DNA from: Acidihalobacter yilgarnensis | GTDB taxonomy: Bacteria; Pseudomonadota; Gammaproteobacteria; DSM-5130; Acidihalobacteraceae | DNA: 64,000 bases | Assembly: GCF_001753245.1 (NCBI RefSeq) | Contig: NZ_CP017415.1 | Coordinates: 1,702,501 to 1,766,500, forward strand | Direction: 5' to 3' | Shown here: piece by piece, positions 29,685 to 38,398 of the stretch | How positions within the stretch are numbered: the stretch's first letter is position 1 | Layout: each line of letters starts with the position of its first letter | Program-made: the position numbers and the translations under genes | Notes under the pieces: model-generated | Told to the model about the DNA's origin: nothing | Database searches by the model: none | Seen by the model: the letters and a program-made list of their open reading frames with translations, nothing else

Positions 29685-30452
29685 TTATTGCTTATTATGG
29701 TAAACACTGGACGATTTGTCTTTCATAACGCCTTTTGCGTAATTTAATATTGTTTTCGCCGCATAGTCTCCTTGTTCGGCGGATTCTTGGAGCCAATAGA
29801 TAGCGCGAGGCATATTCTTGGGAACGCCCAGTCCTCGAAAATAAATGCTTCCCAGATTATATTGAGCACGCGCATTATTTTTCGATGCAGCCAATGAGAA
29901 CCAATGTATCGCCTTGCGATAATTTTTATGAGCACCTCGACCGACCTCGTATGCAATACCAAGATTGTTTTCAGCCATGCTATTACCTTGTAGCGCAGAT
30001 TTTCTAAACCAATAAATAACTCTACTTGTATCGGAATGCACATCAATGCCATTGGCATATGCAATTGCCATATTGACTTCTGCGATTGGGTTGCCCTGAT
30101 CTGCTGACCTACGATACCAGTAGATGGCTTTTGCCGCGTTGGCCTGGAACCCAAGGCCTTTCGCATAATCCCTGGCCAATCGGCACTGTGCTTTTGCGTT
30201 CCCATTTTCTGCTGACTTTAGATACCAATAATTCGCTTGTTTCCATAACTTTTGGTTTTTATAGCCGATGTTTGTTTGCGTTGGATCGAACCTGACGCCA
30301 CGCTTATATTGAGTATTGGCTATCACTCCTCTACTCACTTTTTTGTTGGGTCCCTCCCATGTGATAATGGATTTAAATCGTGTTGGAGCCTGTCTTTCTT
30401 CGTGGCCGTTGGTAATGGCGTATGCGGATGTCAATGCGATGGTTGGTAGCAT
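29685..30452 (-). CDS. Sel1-repeat protein
   Basis: A 255-residue protein with a short hydrophobic N-terminus (MLPTIALTSAYA, probably an export signal) and about five Sel1-like repeats of 36 residues, each with the pattern A-x-YWYRRSADQGNPIAE / NLGxAYxxGxG. Such repeats form alpha-solenoids that bind partner proteins. It is followed 25 bases later by the ECF sigma gene on the same strand, so a sensor-to-sigma link is possible. AT-rich. Confidence 0.8.
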   Translation of the reverse strand: MLPTIALTSAYAITNGHEERQAPTRFKSIITWEGPNKKVSRGVIANTQYKRGVRFDPTQTNIGYKNQKLWKQANYWYLKSAENGNAKAQCRLARDYAKGLGFQANAAKAIYWYRRSADQGNPIAEVNMAIAYANGIDVHSDTSRVIYWFRKSALQGNSMAENNLGIAYEVGRGAHKNYRKAIHWFSLAASKNNARAQYNLGSIYFRGLGVPKNMPRAIYWLQESAEQGDYAAKTILNYAKGVMKDKSSSVYHNKQ

Positions 30453-30485
30453 CTCTCGAGTCCCAGATAGAATAAAATATTGGGG

Positions 30486-30950
30486 TCATGTGTTCTTTAT
30501 GTGAGTTTTACGCCACCACAATCGGATAGCAGCATCGAAAGATAAGGTTCCCGGGCCATGTAATAGTGTTGTCAGCAACATCAGCCCCCACACCTTGTGA
30601 TCGGTGAAACCCGTCGGCCACAGCGCTGGGTAGGACACCACAGCGATGATGTTGTAGACAAACAGGAAGCCGGCAGCAAACCGCGTACCAAGGCCGAGGA
30701 CCAGCAGCACGGGAAACGCCAGCTCGATGCCGGTGGCGAGATAGGCTGCAAATATCGGCGGCAGCAGAGGCACGTGATACATGTACTCGAACAGATACAC
30801 GGTCGAATACATGCTTTGGATCTTGACCATGCCAGCCCGCCAGAACACCTCGGCGACCCACAGTCTGAGCAGTAGATCTGCTAGCGGGGATATCTTGTCC
30901 AAGATCTCGGAAATACGCGCATAAAAATTAGCGAAATTATTGAGGATCAT
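30486..30950 (-). CDS. bufD: DoxX-family membrane protein of the bufferin operon
   Basis: A 154-residue inner-membrane protein with four hydrophobic segments and the DoxX signature (LLLRLWVAEVFWRAGMVKI, PVLLVLGLGTRFAAG, WGLMLLTTLLHGPGTLSFD). In bufferin operons a DoxX protein is the fourth gene, after bufA, bufB and bufC. The ATG has GGAGAAAGGC immediately upstream. Its precise role in metal handling is unknown. Confidence 0.8.
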   Translation of the reverse strand: MILNNFANFYARISEILDKISPLADLLLRLWVAEVFWRAGMVKIQSMYSTVYLFEYMYHVPLLPPIFAAYLATGIELAFPVLLVLGLGTRFAAGFLFVYNIIAVVSYPALWPTGFTDHKVWGLMLLTTLLHGPGTLSFDAAIRLWWRKTHIKNT

Positions 30951-31154
30951 GCCTTTCTCCTGTTTGGGATACGCATAAAATGTCGAGCGCAAGTATCCAC
31001 GATAAGCTTTGTGCGAAATTGAAATTAAAGTGTTTGGGGTGGCGCTCTGGACCAGGCGCAGATGACGAGATATTGGCCACCACATATCGCGGGCGCAGCG
31101 GCCGAGCGGCTAGTATGAGTGCCAGCCGAGACTCGGCCGGGTCCGCCAGCTCAG

Positions 31155-31876
31155 TCATATCGTGCACGCCCATCGCCGTAATCTGCGCAGTACGGAGTTT
31201 CGGTAGATCGCGATGCGGCGAAGGGCAGAGAGACGGTCGTCGGATATCCCGAGAGGAGCGACGCATTCCGGGTCATCAAGCACCGCAAGCGGCGGCAAGT
31301 CAGCATCGCATTCGATCAGGATAGGGCGCGCGCCGACCAGCACCAGGATGTCTCTATAGAATGTCCGGATCTCGGCGCAGACGGGCTGATCGTGTGTCTC
31401 GATACGTAGCACTGTCATGTCCTCGAATTCACGTCGCGTATGTCCTGCCAGGTGGATTTCCTGCACCCGACCGATACGCTCCACGACATGCGCAACCGCT
31501 TCCTCGGTATAGGGCAGCGACAGCAAGCCGTTGAAATGGCTGCCGCCATGCGCATTCCAGCACAGGTGTTCGGATATCAGCGCCGGTTGTACCTGATCGG
31601 CCAGCCGACGCAACCGGCGCAGATGCCCATCGTCCACGGGATCCGTATTGCCGAGCCCCATGCTGACGCCATGCAGACTCAACGGATAGCGCTCGGCCAG
31701 CATGCGCAGATTGCGCAAAGGCCGCCCCCCGGACCGAAATAGTTTTCGCTATGGGCCTCGAGCCAGGCGGCTGCAGTGCTGCCGAGCAGGATTTCCCGTT
31801 CGGATTCGGCGTGCAACCCGATCCCGGCATGCACCGGGACCGGAGCGACGCCGCCTTGGCGGTCAGGCGCGTTCAT
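31155..31876 (-). CDS. bufB: BufB, DUF692 iron-dependent oxidase, frameshifted
   Basis: DUF692 enzymes modify cysteines of bufferin or methanobactin precursors using a multi-iron site. The first part (GIGLHAESEREIL, AAWLEAHSENYFG) and the second (PLRNLRMLAERYPLSLHGVS, ALISEHLCWNAHGGSHFNGL, EIHLAGHT, THDQPVC) together contain the metal-binding His/Glu/Asp residues. The frame breaks at a run of six C (plus strand 31725-31730); one extra base restores FGPGGRPLRNLRM. The C-terminus is abnormal: after LPPLAVL it runs into RRIAIYRNSVL, the start of the BufC family, so a bufB-bufC deletion-fusion is likely. Confidence 0.8.
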
Positions 31877-31882
31877 GGGCAA

Positions 31883-32275
31883 TCAAGAACCACTCTCACC
31901 ATGCAGCTTTTCGCGCTTCATTTCGAGCATTTTCTTGACCATCTCGCGTTTCTCCGGCGACATCTCCATCAGCTTGTGATGGAACATCTGCTCGCGCTTG
32001 AGGGCAACTTCGCTAGGATGCGTTGTACCTCCCGCGATCATCCCGCATACGCCTTGCGGCACCAGGATGAAGGCGTTCGGATCGCGCGCCTTAGGATCGC
32101 TGCCGGCGCAGGAACCGGTAGCGGTCTTACAGTCGTTGCGGTGAGCGGCGTTGACCCCGAAGCACTTGACCATCTGGGGTCCATCGGCCGCGTTGGCCGG
32201 AGTAACCGCAGCCAGCGTCGCTGATGCGACAACACTAGCAAGGGCCAGTTTCAATATTTTATGGTGCGATCTCAT
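31883..32275 (-). CDS. bufA1: Bufferin-type periplasmic copper-binding peptide precursor
   Basis: A 130-residue DUF2282 protein. It has a signal peptide ending ANA before ADGPQ and the four conserved cysteines in [18 protein letters not shown] and VPQGVC. In this family, cysteines are oxidised by BufB to copper-chelating groups and the product buffers copper in the periplasm. The long charged C-terminal tail ([20 protein letters not shown]) is unusual. First gene of the buf operon; the gap to bufB is 6 bases. Confidence 0.88.
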   Translation of the reverse strand: MRSHHKILKLALASVVASATLAAVTPANAADGPQMVKCFGVNAAHRNDCKTATGSCAGSDPKARDPNAFILVPQGVCGMIAGGTTHPSEVALKREQMFHHKLMEMSPEKREMVKKMLEMKREKLHGESGS

Positions 32276-32356
32276 ATAAACCTCTCAATGAAAGATGGAT
32301 AACGGACAATTTCGACATACACTGACAATCTGTGAAGCCAAGGTCGTTTTCAAGCA

Positions 32357-32377
32357 AAGTCACAAATGCAGTGACTT
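32357..32377. promoter_or_regulatory. Inverted repeat upstream of bufA1
   Basis: AAGTCAC-7 bases-GTGACTT, perfect 7-bp arms with a centre spacing near 14, about 82 bases upstream of the bufA1 start. Suitable as a dimeric regulator site; no regulator can be assigned. Confidence 0.45.
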
Positions 32378-32699
32378 ACCTTCATAGAGGCACGAAGCCG
32401 GCAAAAGGATTCACAATTCCTCAAAAAAAATGGGTATCCGGATTTGAGTGTGTTTGACCACAGCGAGCAAGATACGCGTGCGCACCGACTTGGTGATGAG
32501 CTATGCTCACCGATAGTGGGCCATTACTAAGGCAACGCTGTCTCTCAGAGCGGGCACGTCATCATCCAGAAGAAGCCCGCACTGAGCGATACCAAGGAGT
32601 GACGTCATGTGCAGGGTAAACGTCAATATCTGGATATCGGCGAAGACCATATGGATGCTTTTTCGCCCAAACGCCCTGGCCATTGGAGGAATATCATCG

Positions 32700-32845
32700 C
32701 ACGCCGGAATACATCGCCGATAATGCTCCGGCCGGTTTACTCCATGATCACCGCATCAAAGCAGGGGTCTGGGGGCGTCTGGTTCTTCTAGAGGGACGGT
32801 TGTGTTACTGCCTGGAGACAGCGGCGGGGGAAGCTGGGTGCTGAG
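32700..32845 (+). pseudogene. DUF1971 (TehB/YeaR-like) fragment
   Basis: The frame reading TPEYIADNAPAGLLHDHRIK, AGVWGRLVLLEGRLCYCLE matches the core of the small cupin DUF1971 domain (family: TAPAGxxxxHxxKxGxWxRLxVxxGxL). It stops at a TGA soon after and lacks a proper start, so only a middle fragment remains. The rest of 32378-32885 shows no other gene. Confidence 0.55.
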
Positions 32846-32885
32846 TCCAGAGCACTCAGCCTGGATATTGAGGGCTCGCGCCGCT

Positions 32886-33233
32886 TTACGCGGGTGGATC
32901 GGCTTCTTCCTGTTGGTCTAGCGTCTTCAGGTACTGCTGAGTCAGCGCGAGAAAACGCGGCGTGGGTCCGATATCCTCGTACACCGGGTCGCCAAATTCG
33001 TCCTCGCGCAGGATGCGTGGGCCAGGCTCGTAGGGGAGCGTGGCTTCTAGTTCTGCGAGCGCCGCCCGCAACAGATCGTTTGCAATATGCCCAAGCGAGT
33101 GTCCTGGGTACATGTCTTCCAGCGCGCGTAACTGCGCTACTGTGACGGCGTCGAGACGCAATTGAATCGTACGTAGCCGATCACGCTGGCGGCTTTCCTG
33201 CGACCAGCGGTCGAGTAAATGGCGTACTTCCAT
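32886..33233 (-). CDS. Conserved protein, 'type 1 pili tip component' family
   Basis: A 115-residue soluble protein. A helical N-terminus with IQLRLDAVTVAQLRALEDMYPGHS is followed by EATLPYEPGPRILREDEFGD and a conserved DPVYEDIGPTPRFLALTQQYL. This family is often labelled a pili tip component in databases, but I know no evidence for that; the RLDAVTVAQLRALE part looks like a ribbon-helix-helix-type or small helical domain. Third gene of a three-gene operon. Confidence 0.65.
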   Translation of the reverse strand: MEVRHLLDRWSQESRQRDRLRTIQLRLDAVTVAQLRALEDMYPGHSLGHIANDLLRAALAELEATLPYEPGPRILREDEFGDPVYEDIGPTPRFLALTQQYLKTLDQQEEADPPA

Positions 33234-33263
33234 ATACTGGCGCTCCTTGCCGTTATGTCGTTT

Positions 33264-33470
33264 TTAGTGCTGTAGCGGTGGGGCGTGTTCGTAGCGGATA
33301 GGGGCGTCCGAAGGTTGTGGTTCCGCGCCGGCTGCCTGCAATTTGGCACTCAAGTCGGTTGCCAAATCCCCCAGCTCTGGGTGCGCCAATAAGCCGTCAA
33401 GCAGGTCCTGTGCCTTGGATGCATTGAGCGTAACGGTAACGGATTTCTTGTCCTGTTTTACAATGCGCAT
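33264..33470 (-). CDS. Small hypothetical protein
   Basis: 68 residues, MRIVKQDKKSVTVTLNASKA QDLLDGLLAHPELGDLAT..., with a beta-strand then two helices and a Pro-rich tail. No family recognised. It starts 5 bases after the upstream gene stops, supporting a real translated frame in an operon. Confidence 0.6.
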   Translation of the reverse strand: MRIVKQDKKSVTVTLNASKAQDLLDGLLAHPELGDLATDLSAKLQAAGAEPQPSDAPIRYEHAPPLQH

Positions 33471-33474
33471 AATC

Positions 33475-33702
33475 TTAGTCCTCCGAAACCGGGTGCCGCG
33501 GGTGATGCTCGTCGAAGGCATGCGGCGGCTGCCGGAAGGTATGGGAGGCATCGTAATAGGCCTCCTGTAGCAGGCTGGCGAATTCGAGCGCGCCATTGGT
33601 CAGGTCCACTGCGTGCTTGTTAATGGCCTGATAGAGTTTTTCAGCGGAAGGGATGTCGATTTCGATGGAAAAGTGGCCATCGTCCAGCCGGGTCACGTTC
33701 AT
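33475..33702 (-). CDS. Small hypothetical protein
   Basis: 75 residues, beginning MNVTRLDDGHFSIEIDIPSA EKLYQAINKHAVDLTNGALE. It shares with its neighbour the pattern of a short strand region followed by a helix and a His/Pro-rich tail; the two may be distant duplicates, which I cannot prove by eye. First gene of the three-gene minus-strand operon. No function known. Confidence 0.6.
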   Translation of the reverse strand: MNVTRLDDGHFSIEIDIPSAEKLYQAINKHAVDLTNGALEFASLLQEAYYDASHTFRQPPHAFDEHHPRHPVSED

Positions 33703-33900
33703 CTTGGACCTCCGTGCTTACGTGTGTGTGCCATCCTTCTATTGATTAGGACCATGCGCTGGCGGCGAGGGTTCCCCCGTACCGTCGATGCCTGTCGCGT
33801 ATACCATAGCGCAGCCGTCGCCGTGGCATAGATTCCTATTGAGTTAAGGTCACTTAAAAATGTATTTTATCCGTTCAACCCACATCGCGTCATTGACCCC

Positions 33901-34518
33901 ATGCATGAAAAAGACACGACCTTAACCCTATCACGTTCGTCAACTACCCTTTCACTACCGGATGCGGACATTCTCGCCGCCATGCGGGAGATATCCGGAT
34001 ATCTTGATATCACACCCGACGACTTTCGTGAAATCTACCAGTTAGCTCACGCGCACGTTTTCGATCGACTATTTACCAATCTATCCGCGCGCGCCCTGTT
34101 AAAGAAAGATCTATCTGCACTAAGCCCGGAACTGAGTCTGACCGCGGCCGCAGAACAGATGGCGAAGCAACACGCACACACTCTTCCAGTTGTGGATGAC
34201 ACTGCGCGTGTCATTGGGACCATCAGTGAATCTAATTTTCTTAGGCCCTACGGCGCCGACACTTTTTTTGCCATGGTCTTTGAACTCCGGACGCATGACG
34301 AGCAATTCCTGCACTATTGCGAGCGCACCCAAGTCGCTGCTGTCATGACAGTCCCTCCACCGATATTGCAGTTGGAAGATGATTTGCTGGCGGTTGCAAA
34401 GGGCTTTCACGAACGAGACGAACAGCGATTGGCCGTTGTCGACGCGAACCAGTGTCTCCTAGGAGTTGTCTTGCGTAGAGATTTCCTGCAGCGATTTCAC
34501 CTCCAGGAAGTTCTGTGA
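33901..34518 (+). CDS. CBS-domain protein
   Basis: 205 residues. After a leader of about 85 residues come two CBS motifs: LSLTAAAEQMAKQHAHTLPV VDD...VIGTISESNFL and LLAVAKGFHERDEQRLAVVD...LLGVVLRRDFL. CBS pairs bind adenine nucleotides and regulate partner proteins. The gene overlaps the following HPP-family gene (TGATG), and HPP and CBS are fused in many proteins, so this is probably its regulatory subunit. Confidence 0.8.
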   Translation: MHEKDTTLTLSRSSTTLSLPDADILAAMREISGYLDITPDDFREIYQLAHAHVFDRLFTNLSARALLKKDLSALSPELSLTAAAEQMAKQHAHTLPVVDDTARVIGTISESNFLRPYGADTFFAMVFELRTHDEQFLHYCERTQVAAVMTVPPPILQLEDDLLAVAKGFHERDEQRLAVVDANQCLLGVVLRRDFLQRFHLQEVL

Positions 34519-35081
34519 TGGCCAGCTCTGAACCACCACAGCGTCAGCGCTACTGGGCCAAGTGGCGGGGGCGCGGTCACCAGACACCTCCACGCGTCAA
34601 TGCCAGCGAACTCTTCTGGTCTTTTATTGGCTCCGTCTTGGGCATCGGGGCGGTGGTTTTGTGTAGTATGTGGTTTGACGGAACGGACCGAATTCTGGTG
34701 ATAGGCTCACTCGGCGCATCTTCGGTACTGGTTTTCGCGACGCCTCGCAGCCCGCTCGCGCAGCCGCGTAATCTGATCGGAGGTAATCTGTTATCCGCGC
34801 TGATGGGTGTTTCGTGCTGTCTCGCCTTTAGCCGCTGGCCCATCTTGGCTGCTGCCTTGGCAGTTGGGTTGGCTATTACCGTCATGCACCTTACCCGTAC
34901 GCTGCATCCACCCGGCGGAGCTACGGCATTAGTAGCTGTCATCGGTTCGCCCAAAATTCATGCCATGGGTTATCTTTTTGTACTCTTCCCGGCATTACTT
35001 GCGCCGCTGATTCTTTTGCTGATCGGGTTGGTAGTTAACAATATGGCTTCTAAAAGAATCTATCCAGAATATTACTGGTGA
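34518..35081 (+). CDS. HPP-family membrane protein
   Basis: 187 residues with four to five transmembrane segments and the HPP signature LTRTLHPPGGATALVAVIG. Also typical are GSLGASSVLVFATPRSPLAQPRNLIGGN. Members have been linked to nitrite or other anion transport in plants; the substrate here is unknown. It is translationally coupled to the CBS protein. The start could also be the GTG three bases earlier. Confidence 0.85.
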   Translation: MASSEPPQRQRYWAKWRGRGHQTPPRVNASELFWSFIGSVLGIGAVVLCSMWFDGTDRILVIGSLGASSVLVFATPRSPLAQPRNLIGGNLLSALMGVSCCLAFSRWPILAAALAVGLAITVMHLTRTLHPPGGATALVAVIGSPKIHAMGYLFVLFPALLAPLILLLIGLVVNNMASKRIYPEYYW

Positions 35082-35124
35082 GGGTGAGCTATCAGTTGAC
35101 GAGGCATCGAACTCACCATCAAGT

Positions 35125-35375
35125 GTGTCCAGATCATTCAGTTCCAGTGCCCGGTAGATGCGGTACACGCGCTTGTGATTCTAACTAAAGTCTTTGACGT
35201 TGCGTGAGTGTAGAAAATACAGCCCAAAACCCCAGTTGTGCTGATTGTGTGTCAAGCGAATAAGCCAATCGGTGATCCGGCCGTTCTTTTCCGACAGCTT
35301 CGCCTGATACCAATAGCACGTCTGACTAATCCCAAACGCCCGGCAGACTTGGTCGATGCTGATACCCGGTTACGT
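35125..35375 (-). pseudogene. IS3-family orfB fragment (IS407-like)
   Basis: The minus strand reads GISIDQVCRAFGISQTCYWY, QAKLSEKNGRITDWLIRLT, NWGFGLYFLHSRN and NHKRVYRIYRALEL, the N-terminal part of IS407-type OrfB. Two stops interrupt it (one where NHKRVYR should follow a Trp or similar). The DDE core is absent. Confidence 0.7.
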
Positions 35376-35437
35376 CATACCATCTGGACCCTCTCCCGGC
35401 GCGAAGAGGGCCTTACCATGTTCCCTCAAGGGCTTCC

Positions 35438-35638
35438 TTGTTGACGAGGTGCGAACGTTCGCGTGACCGTAACAAATCGCCGATCCGCGCCCGGGTCGAA
35501 AACGTCTTCGCGGTGGTGAAGCGACTGTGGGGGTTCAGCAATGTACGCTACCGGGGTTTGGACAAAAATGCCAACCGCAGCTTCGTGGTCCTCGGGTTAG
35601 CTAACCTGCACCGATCACGGCCCCGAGTATCCACCTGA
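35438..35638 (+). pseudogene. IS5-family transposase C-terminal fragment
   Basis: SPIRARVENVFAVVKRLWGF SNVRYRGLDKNANRSFVVLG LANL is the C-terminal DDE 'E' region of an IS5 transposase (RARVEHVFAVVKRxWGFxKVRYRGL). Everything upstream is missing. Confidence 0.75.
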
Positions 35639-35728
35639 TAACTCGTTGGGGGCCCACAACGCGCCTCAAGGTGCGAGAAGGGTGAAAACCGAGAGCAGAA
35701 AACCGGGATCTAGACGTCTGATCAGGGG

Positions 35729-35763
35729 CACAATCAATCAACCTTGAAGGTTGATTGATTGTG
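35729..35763. repeat. Long perfect palindrome, 17-bp arms
   Basis: A 17-base arm, one unpaired G, and its exact reverse complement. The arms contain CAATCAATCAA / TTGATTGATTG. It shares the terminal CAATCAA/TTGATTG with the palindrome at 24605-24647. It lies in a gene-free stretch (35639-35932) about 170 bases beyond the 3' end of the DsrE-like gene and after the IS5 fragment. Confidence 0.8.
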
Positions 35764-35932
35764 ACGACTTATTCAGCGCCGCCCTAAAACTGTTACTACC
35801 ATCCGCGAAAACATCCAGGGACCAGTCGGATTTAGTATAAATTCAATGCGCGGATAGGGGAGGGACGTTTTCTAGGCCAATCGATGATCTCTATTTCCAA
35901 GGAGTGAAATAGCTCCGTCCCCACCCATTGCG

Positions 35933-36307
35933 TTACCAGGTGAGCACCTTGCCCGCCGCGCTCAGAGTCGGTAGCGCATTGCTAGGATTGAGCAAAGGCA
36001 ATTCCATACCCAAGTCGTCTTTGCTCATGCCATTGAGATCTAGCGATTGCTGGCAGCCGATCATGCGCACGCCGTTTTCCAGAGCCAGTTCCATGAATTG
36101 TTGCACACTTTTGCCGCCTTCCAGAGGGAATATCTTCTCGGCTTCGCCGGCCTTGAGCAGCTCGGTGGCGGGGCCGGTGAAATACATCACCACATCCTGC
36201 TCCATCGCGGCTGCGGTGGAGGCGAGGAAAAATGCCGAGGGCAGGCGTTTGGGGTTTTCCTTGCCGGTGATGAGGATGATAACAAGATCAGGGGCTTGTT
36301 CAGACAT
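35933..36307 (-). CDS. DsrE-like sulfur-relay family protein
   Basis: 124 residues with the DsrE/DsrF fold: LVIILITGKENPKRLPSAFF at the start, AAAMEQDVVMYFTGPATELL in the middle, and the conserved cysteine in MIGCQQSLDLNGM. Members move sulfane sulfur or act in sulfur oxidation. The ATG has AGGAGAACGATA just before it. It ends the minus-strand set with the haloacid dehalogenase and peroxiredoxin genes, but a gap of 190 bases separates them. Confidence 0.75.
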   Translation of the reverse strand: MSEQAPDLVIILITGKENPKRLPSAFFLASTAAAMEQDVVMYFTGPATELLKAGEAEKIFPLEGGKSVQQFMELALENGVRMIGCQQSLDLNGMSKDDLGMELPLLNPSNALPTLSAAGKVLTW

Positions 36308-36500
36308 TATCGTTCTCCTTGAATGTGAAGCACCGCTTACTCTGTTGTGCCCGCAAGGCATGAATCGGTGGGCAGAAGAGGTGCAGTGGTGGGGCTACTG
36401 CCTTGCTTTGAAACTTCCATCGTTACGTGATTGACGGATCCATTTCGCCATTCTTACAAGGGCGCACAAAGACGAAGACGGAAAAACCGCGGCGGCTGCG

Positions 36501-37193
36501 TCAGTTTCTTGCTGGAGCCAGGATCTCTACCAGCTGATCCAATGACAGGATGATTTGCTCAGGTGAGCCTGGCAAGCGCTCAGGTTTCTGCTCATAGCGG
36601 TTGCACCACACCACTTGCATCCCGAAATCGGAGGCGGCATAGGCATCCCACGCATTCGACGATTGAAAAGAAACCTGCTCAGGACGCAAATCAAGCTGCT
36701 CGAGAGCGTATTCGTATACGCGGGGATGGGTCTTGTACACTTTGACGTCATCGGCAGACAGCACAAAATCCAATACAGGAGCCAACCCCGCATTCGTGAC
36801 GGCCGCATTTAGCATTCGAGGCGTGCCATTCGATAAAATGGCGGTCATAAAACCGGGATCGCGTAGCTGATGCAAAGTATCATAAACTTCAGGAAATGCC
36901 GATAAATTCAGGTAAAGACCCATCAGTTCGGAATGCAGTTCTGGACTGTACAAGTCCAGACTTTCGAGGGCAAAATTCAAGGCATCGTCGGTTACTTGCC
37001 AAAAATCGACATAGCGCCCCTGCAATGAGCGGAGCCATGTGTATTGAAGTTGCTTGTCTCGCCACAAGACGGTCAATACATCTCGTTTTTCGTTGGGTAC
37101 GCCGGTACAGCCTGCTGCGGCTGAACTAAAGTCAAAAAGCGTCCCATAGGCATCGAAGATGCAGGCCTTGATGTCTTGAATTCGCCGGTTCAT
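36501..37193 (-). CDS. Haloacid dehalogenase, type II
   Basis: 230 residues of the L-2-haloacid dehalogenase family: FDAYGTLFDFSSA (Asp nucleophile), LSNGTP, DDVKVYKTHPRVYE (Lys) and SSNAWDAYAASDFGM (Asn and Asp). These are the catalytic residues of true dehalogenases. It overlaps the upstream peroxiredoxin-like gene by 4 bases. Actual substrate unknown. Confidence 0.85.
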   Translation of the reverse strand: MNRRIQDIKACIFDAYGTLFDFSSAAAGCTGVPNEKRDVLTVLWRDKQLQYTWLRSLQGRYVDFWQVTDDALNFALESLDLYSPELHSELMGLYLNLSAFPEVYDTLHQLRDPGFMTAILSNGTPRMLNAAVTNAGLAPVLDFVLSADDVKVYKTHPRVYEYALEQLDLRPEQVSFQSSNAWDAYAASDFGMQVVWCNRYEQKPERLPGSPEQIILSLDQLVEILAPARN

Positions 37194-37711
37194 GCCACAG
37201 TACCCCGGATGGGGTAATCGTTCTTGAAGATAAATTTCAAACCGCCTACCAAACGCTTGATGTCAGGACGAATAAATGGAGCGTTGGCAATATCAACCAG
37301 ATGTAGTACACCTTCCGGATTGACAATGAAAAGCCCCGGCTCAGGAAACCTATGATCTGTTTCGGCGGACGAACGCGGTTCTGAGATATAGAGTCCCAGT
37401 GCTTGCATGGTGGGCTCATCCATGCCGTACAATAGTGGAAAGCTGGATTCGATAGCTTCTGCGGTAATGCGTGTCTGCTCTTCAGAGTCTGCGGACACAA
37501 CAGCGACCGAGATGCCGAGTTCACGTAGATCTGAGAAATGTTCTTCGATCTCTTTGAGATAGGATCTGCAAATGGGACAATGTTGGCCGCGGAAAACAAA
37601 CAACGCCTGCCATTGCCCGGGTTCACCAAAAGTAAAGGTATCACCACCGTATCGTTTGAAAGCCAAGAGACCGAATTTTTCTCCTGGATGGAGCTTGTTC
37701 GTCGTTTTCAT
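37190..37711 (-). CDS. Peroxiredoxin-like (AhpC/TSA) protein
   Basis: 173 residues with a thioredoxin fold and CPIC in FVFRGQHCPICRSYLKEIEE; the Cys and the spacing fit the AhpC/TSA 'peroxiredoxin-like' group. It probably reduces peroxides or acts as a thiol-disulfide oxidoreductase. A strong GGAGG lies upstream of the ATG. It is cotranscribed with the AhpD-like gene (42 bases upstream) and the dehalogenase. Confidence 0.8.
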   Translation of the reverse strand: MKTTNKLHPGEKFGLLAFKRYGGDTFTFGEPGQWQALFVFRGQHCPICRSYLKEIEEHFSDLRELGISVAVVSADSEEQTRITAEAIESSFPLLYGMDEPTMQALGLYISEPRSSAETDHRFPEPGLFIVNPEGVLHLVDIANAPFIRPDIKRLVGGLKFIFKNDYPIRGTVA

Positions 37712-37753
37712 CACATGTTCCTCCTTATATTGTTGCGGTCGTTTGACAGATTG

Positions 37754-38329
37754 TCAGGCGGCGGAATCGACCTTGTAGGCCAAAAACATCTCGTCGATTT
37801 CGGTATGAAGTAGATGGTTTGAATAATTGCTGAGAGTTTTGATGGCCAAAGCGTGGATGATCTCCAACGCATGGCGATCCGTGAAACCCGTCGCACGAAA
37901 TGCATTCAACTCGCTTTCTGTCGGTCGACCACGGGTGTCCACCATGATTTGAGTGAATTTCGTGAGCGCCGCCAAGCGGTCATCGGGTATGGGCTTGCGC
38001 GCTCGTAGTGCTTGCAGCACAGGTTCGGGTACCTGCGACATTTTCTCGGCGATGAAACTGTGTGCGGCCGTACAATAATCACACCCATTGGCCAAGCTGA
38101 TTGTTAAAAAAACAGTCTCCTGTTCAGCGGGCGTAAATCCGGACGCTTGGCGAAAACGGGCGTATGCATCGAGATAGCTCTCCAGCAAACCCGGAGAGTT
38201 AGCCATGTTGGCGTACATGTTCGGGATGAAGCCGTTGGCTTTTTTGGCTTTTTCCAGCGCCCGTCGCACAGATGGATCCGGATTTCCCAGTGTTTGCGGG
38301 TAGAGTTTGAGTTTTGCAGTCTGGTTCAT
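37754..38329 (-). CDS. AhpD-like / carboxymuconolactone decarboxylase family protein
   Basis: 191 residues of the peroxidase-related AhpD group. NGCDYCTAAHSFIAEKM gives the CxxCxxxH redox site. The pattern IPNMYANMANSPGLLESYLD at the N-terminus is typical. AhpD proteins reduce peroxiredoxins or lipoyl groups, consistent with the peroxiredoxin-like gene next door. Confidence 0.83.
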   Translation of the reverse strand: MNQTAKLKLYPQTLGNPDPSVRRALEKAKKANGFIPNMYANMANSPGLLESYLDAYARFRQASGFTPAEQETVFLTISLANGCDYCTAAHSFIAEKMSQVPEPVLQALRARKPIPDDRLAALTKFTQIMVDTRGRPTESELNAFRATGFTDRHALEIIHALAIKTLSNYSNHLLHTEIDEMFLAYKVDSAA

Positions 38330-38398
38330 CGGAGTCTCCTTGGTGATTCATAACTTGATCCGCCTTAGCTCAAAGAGAGGCGGGCACTCTTACGCACG

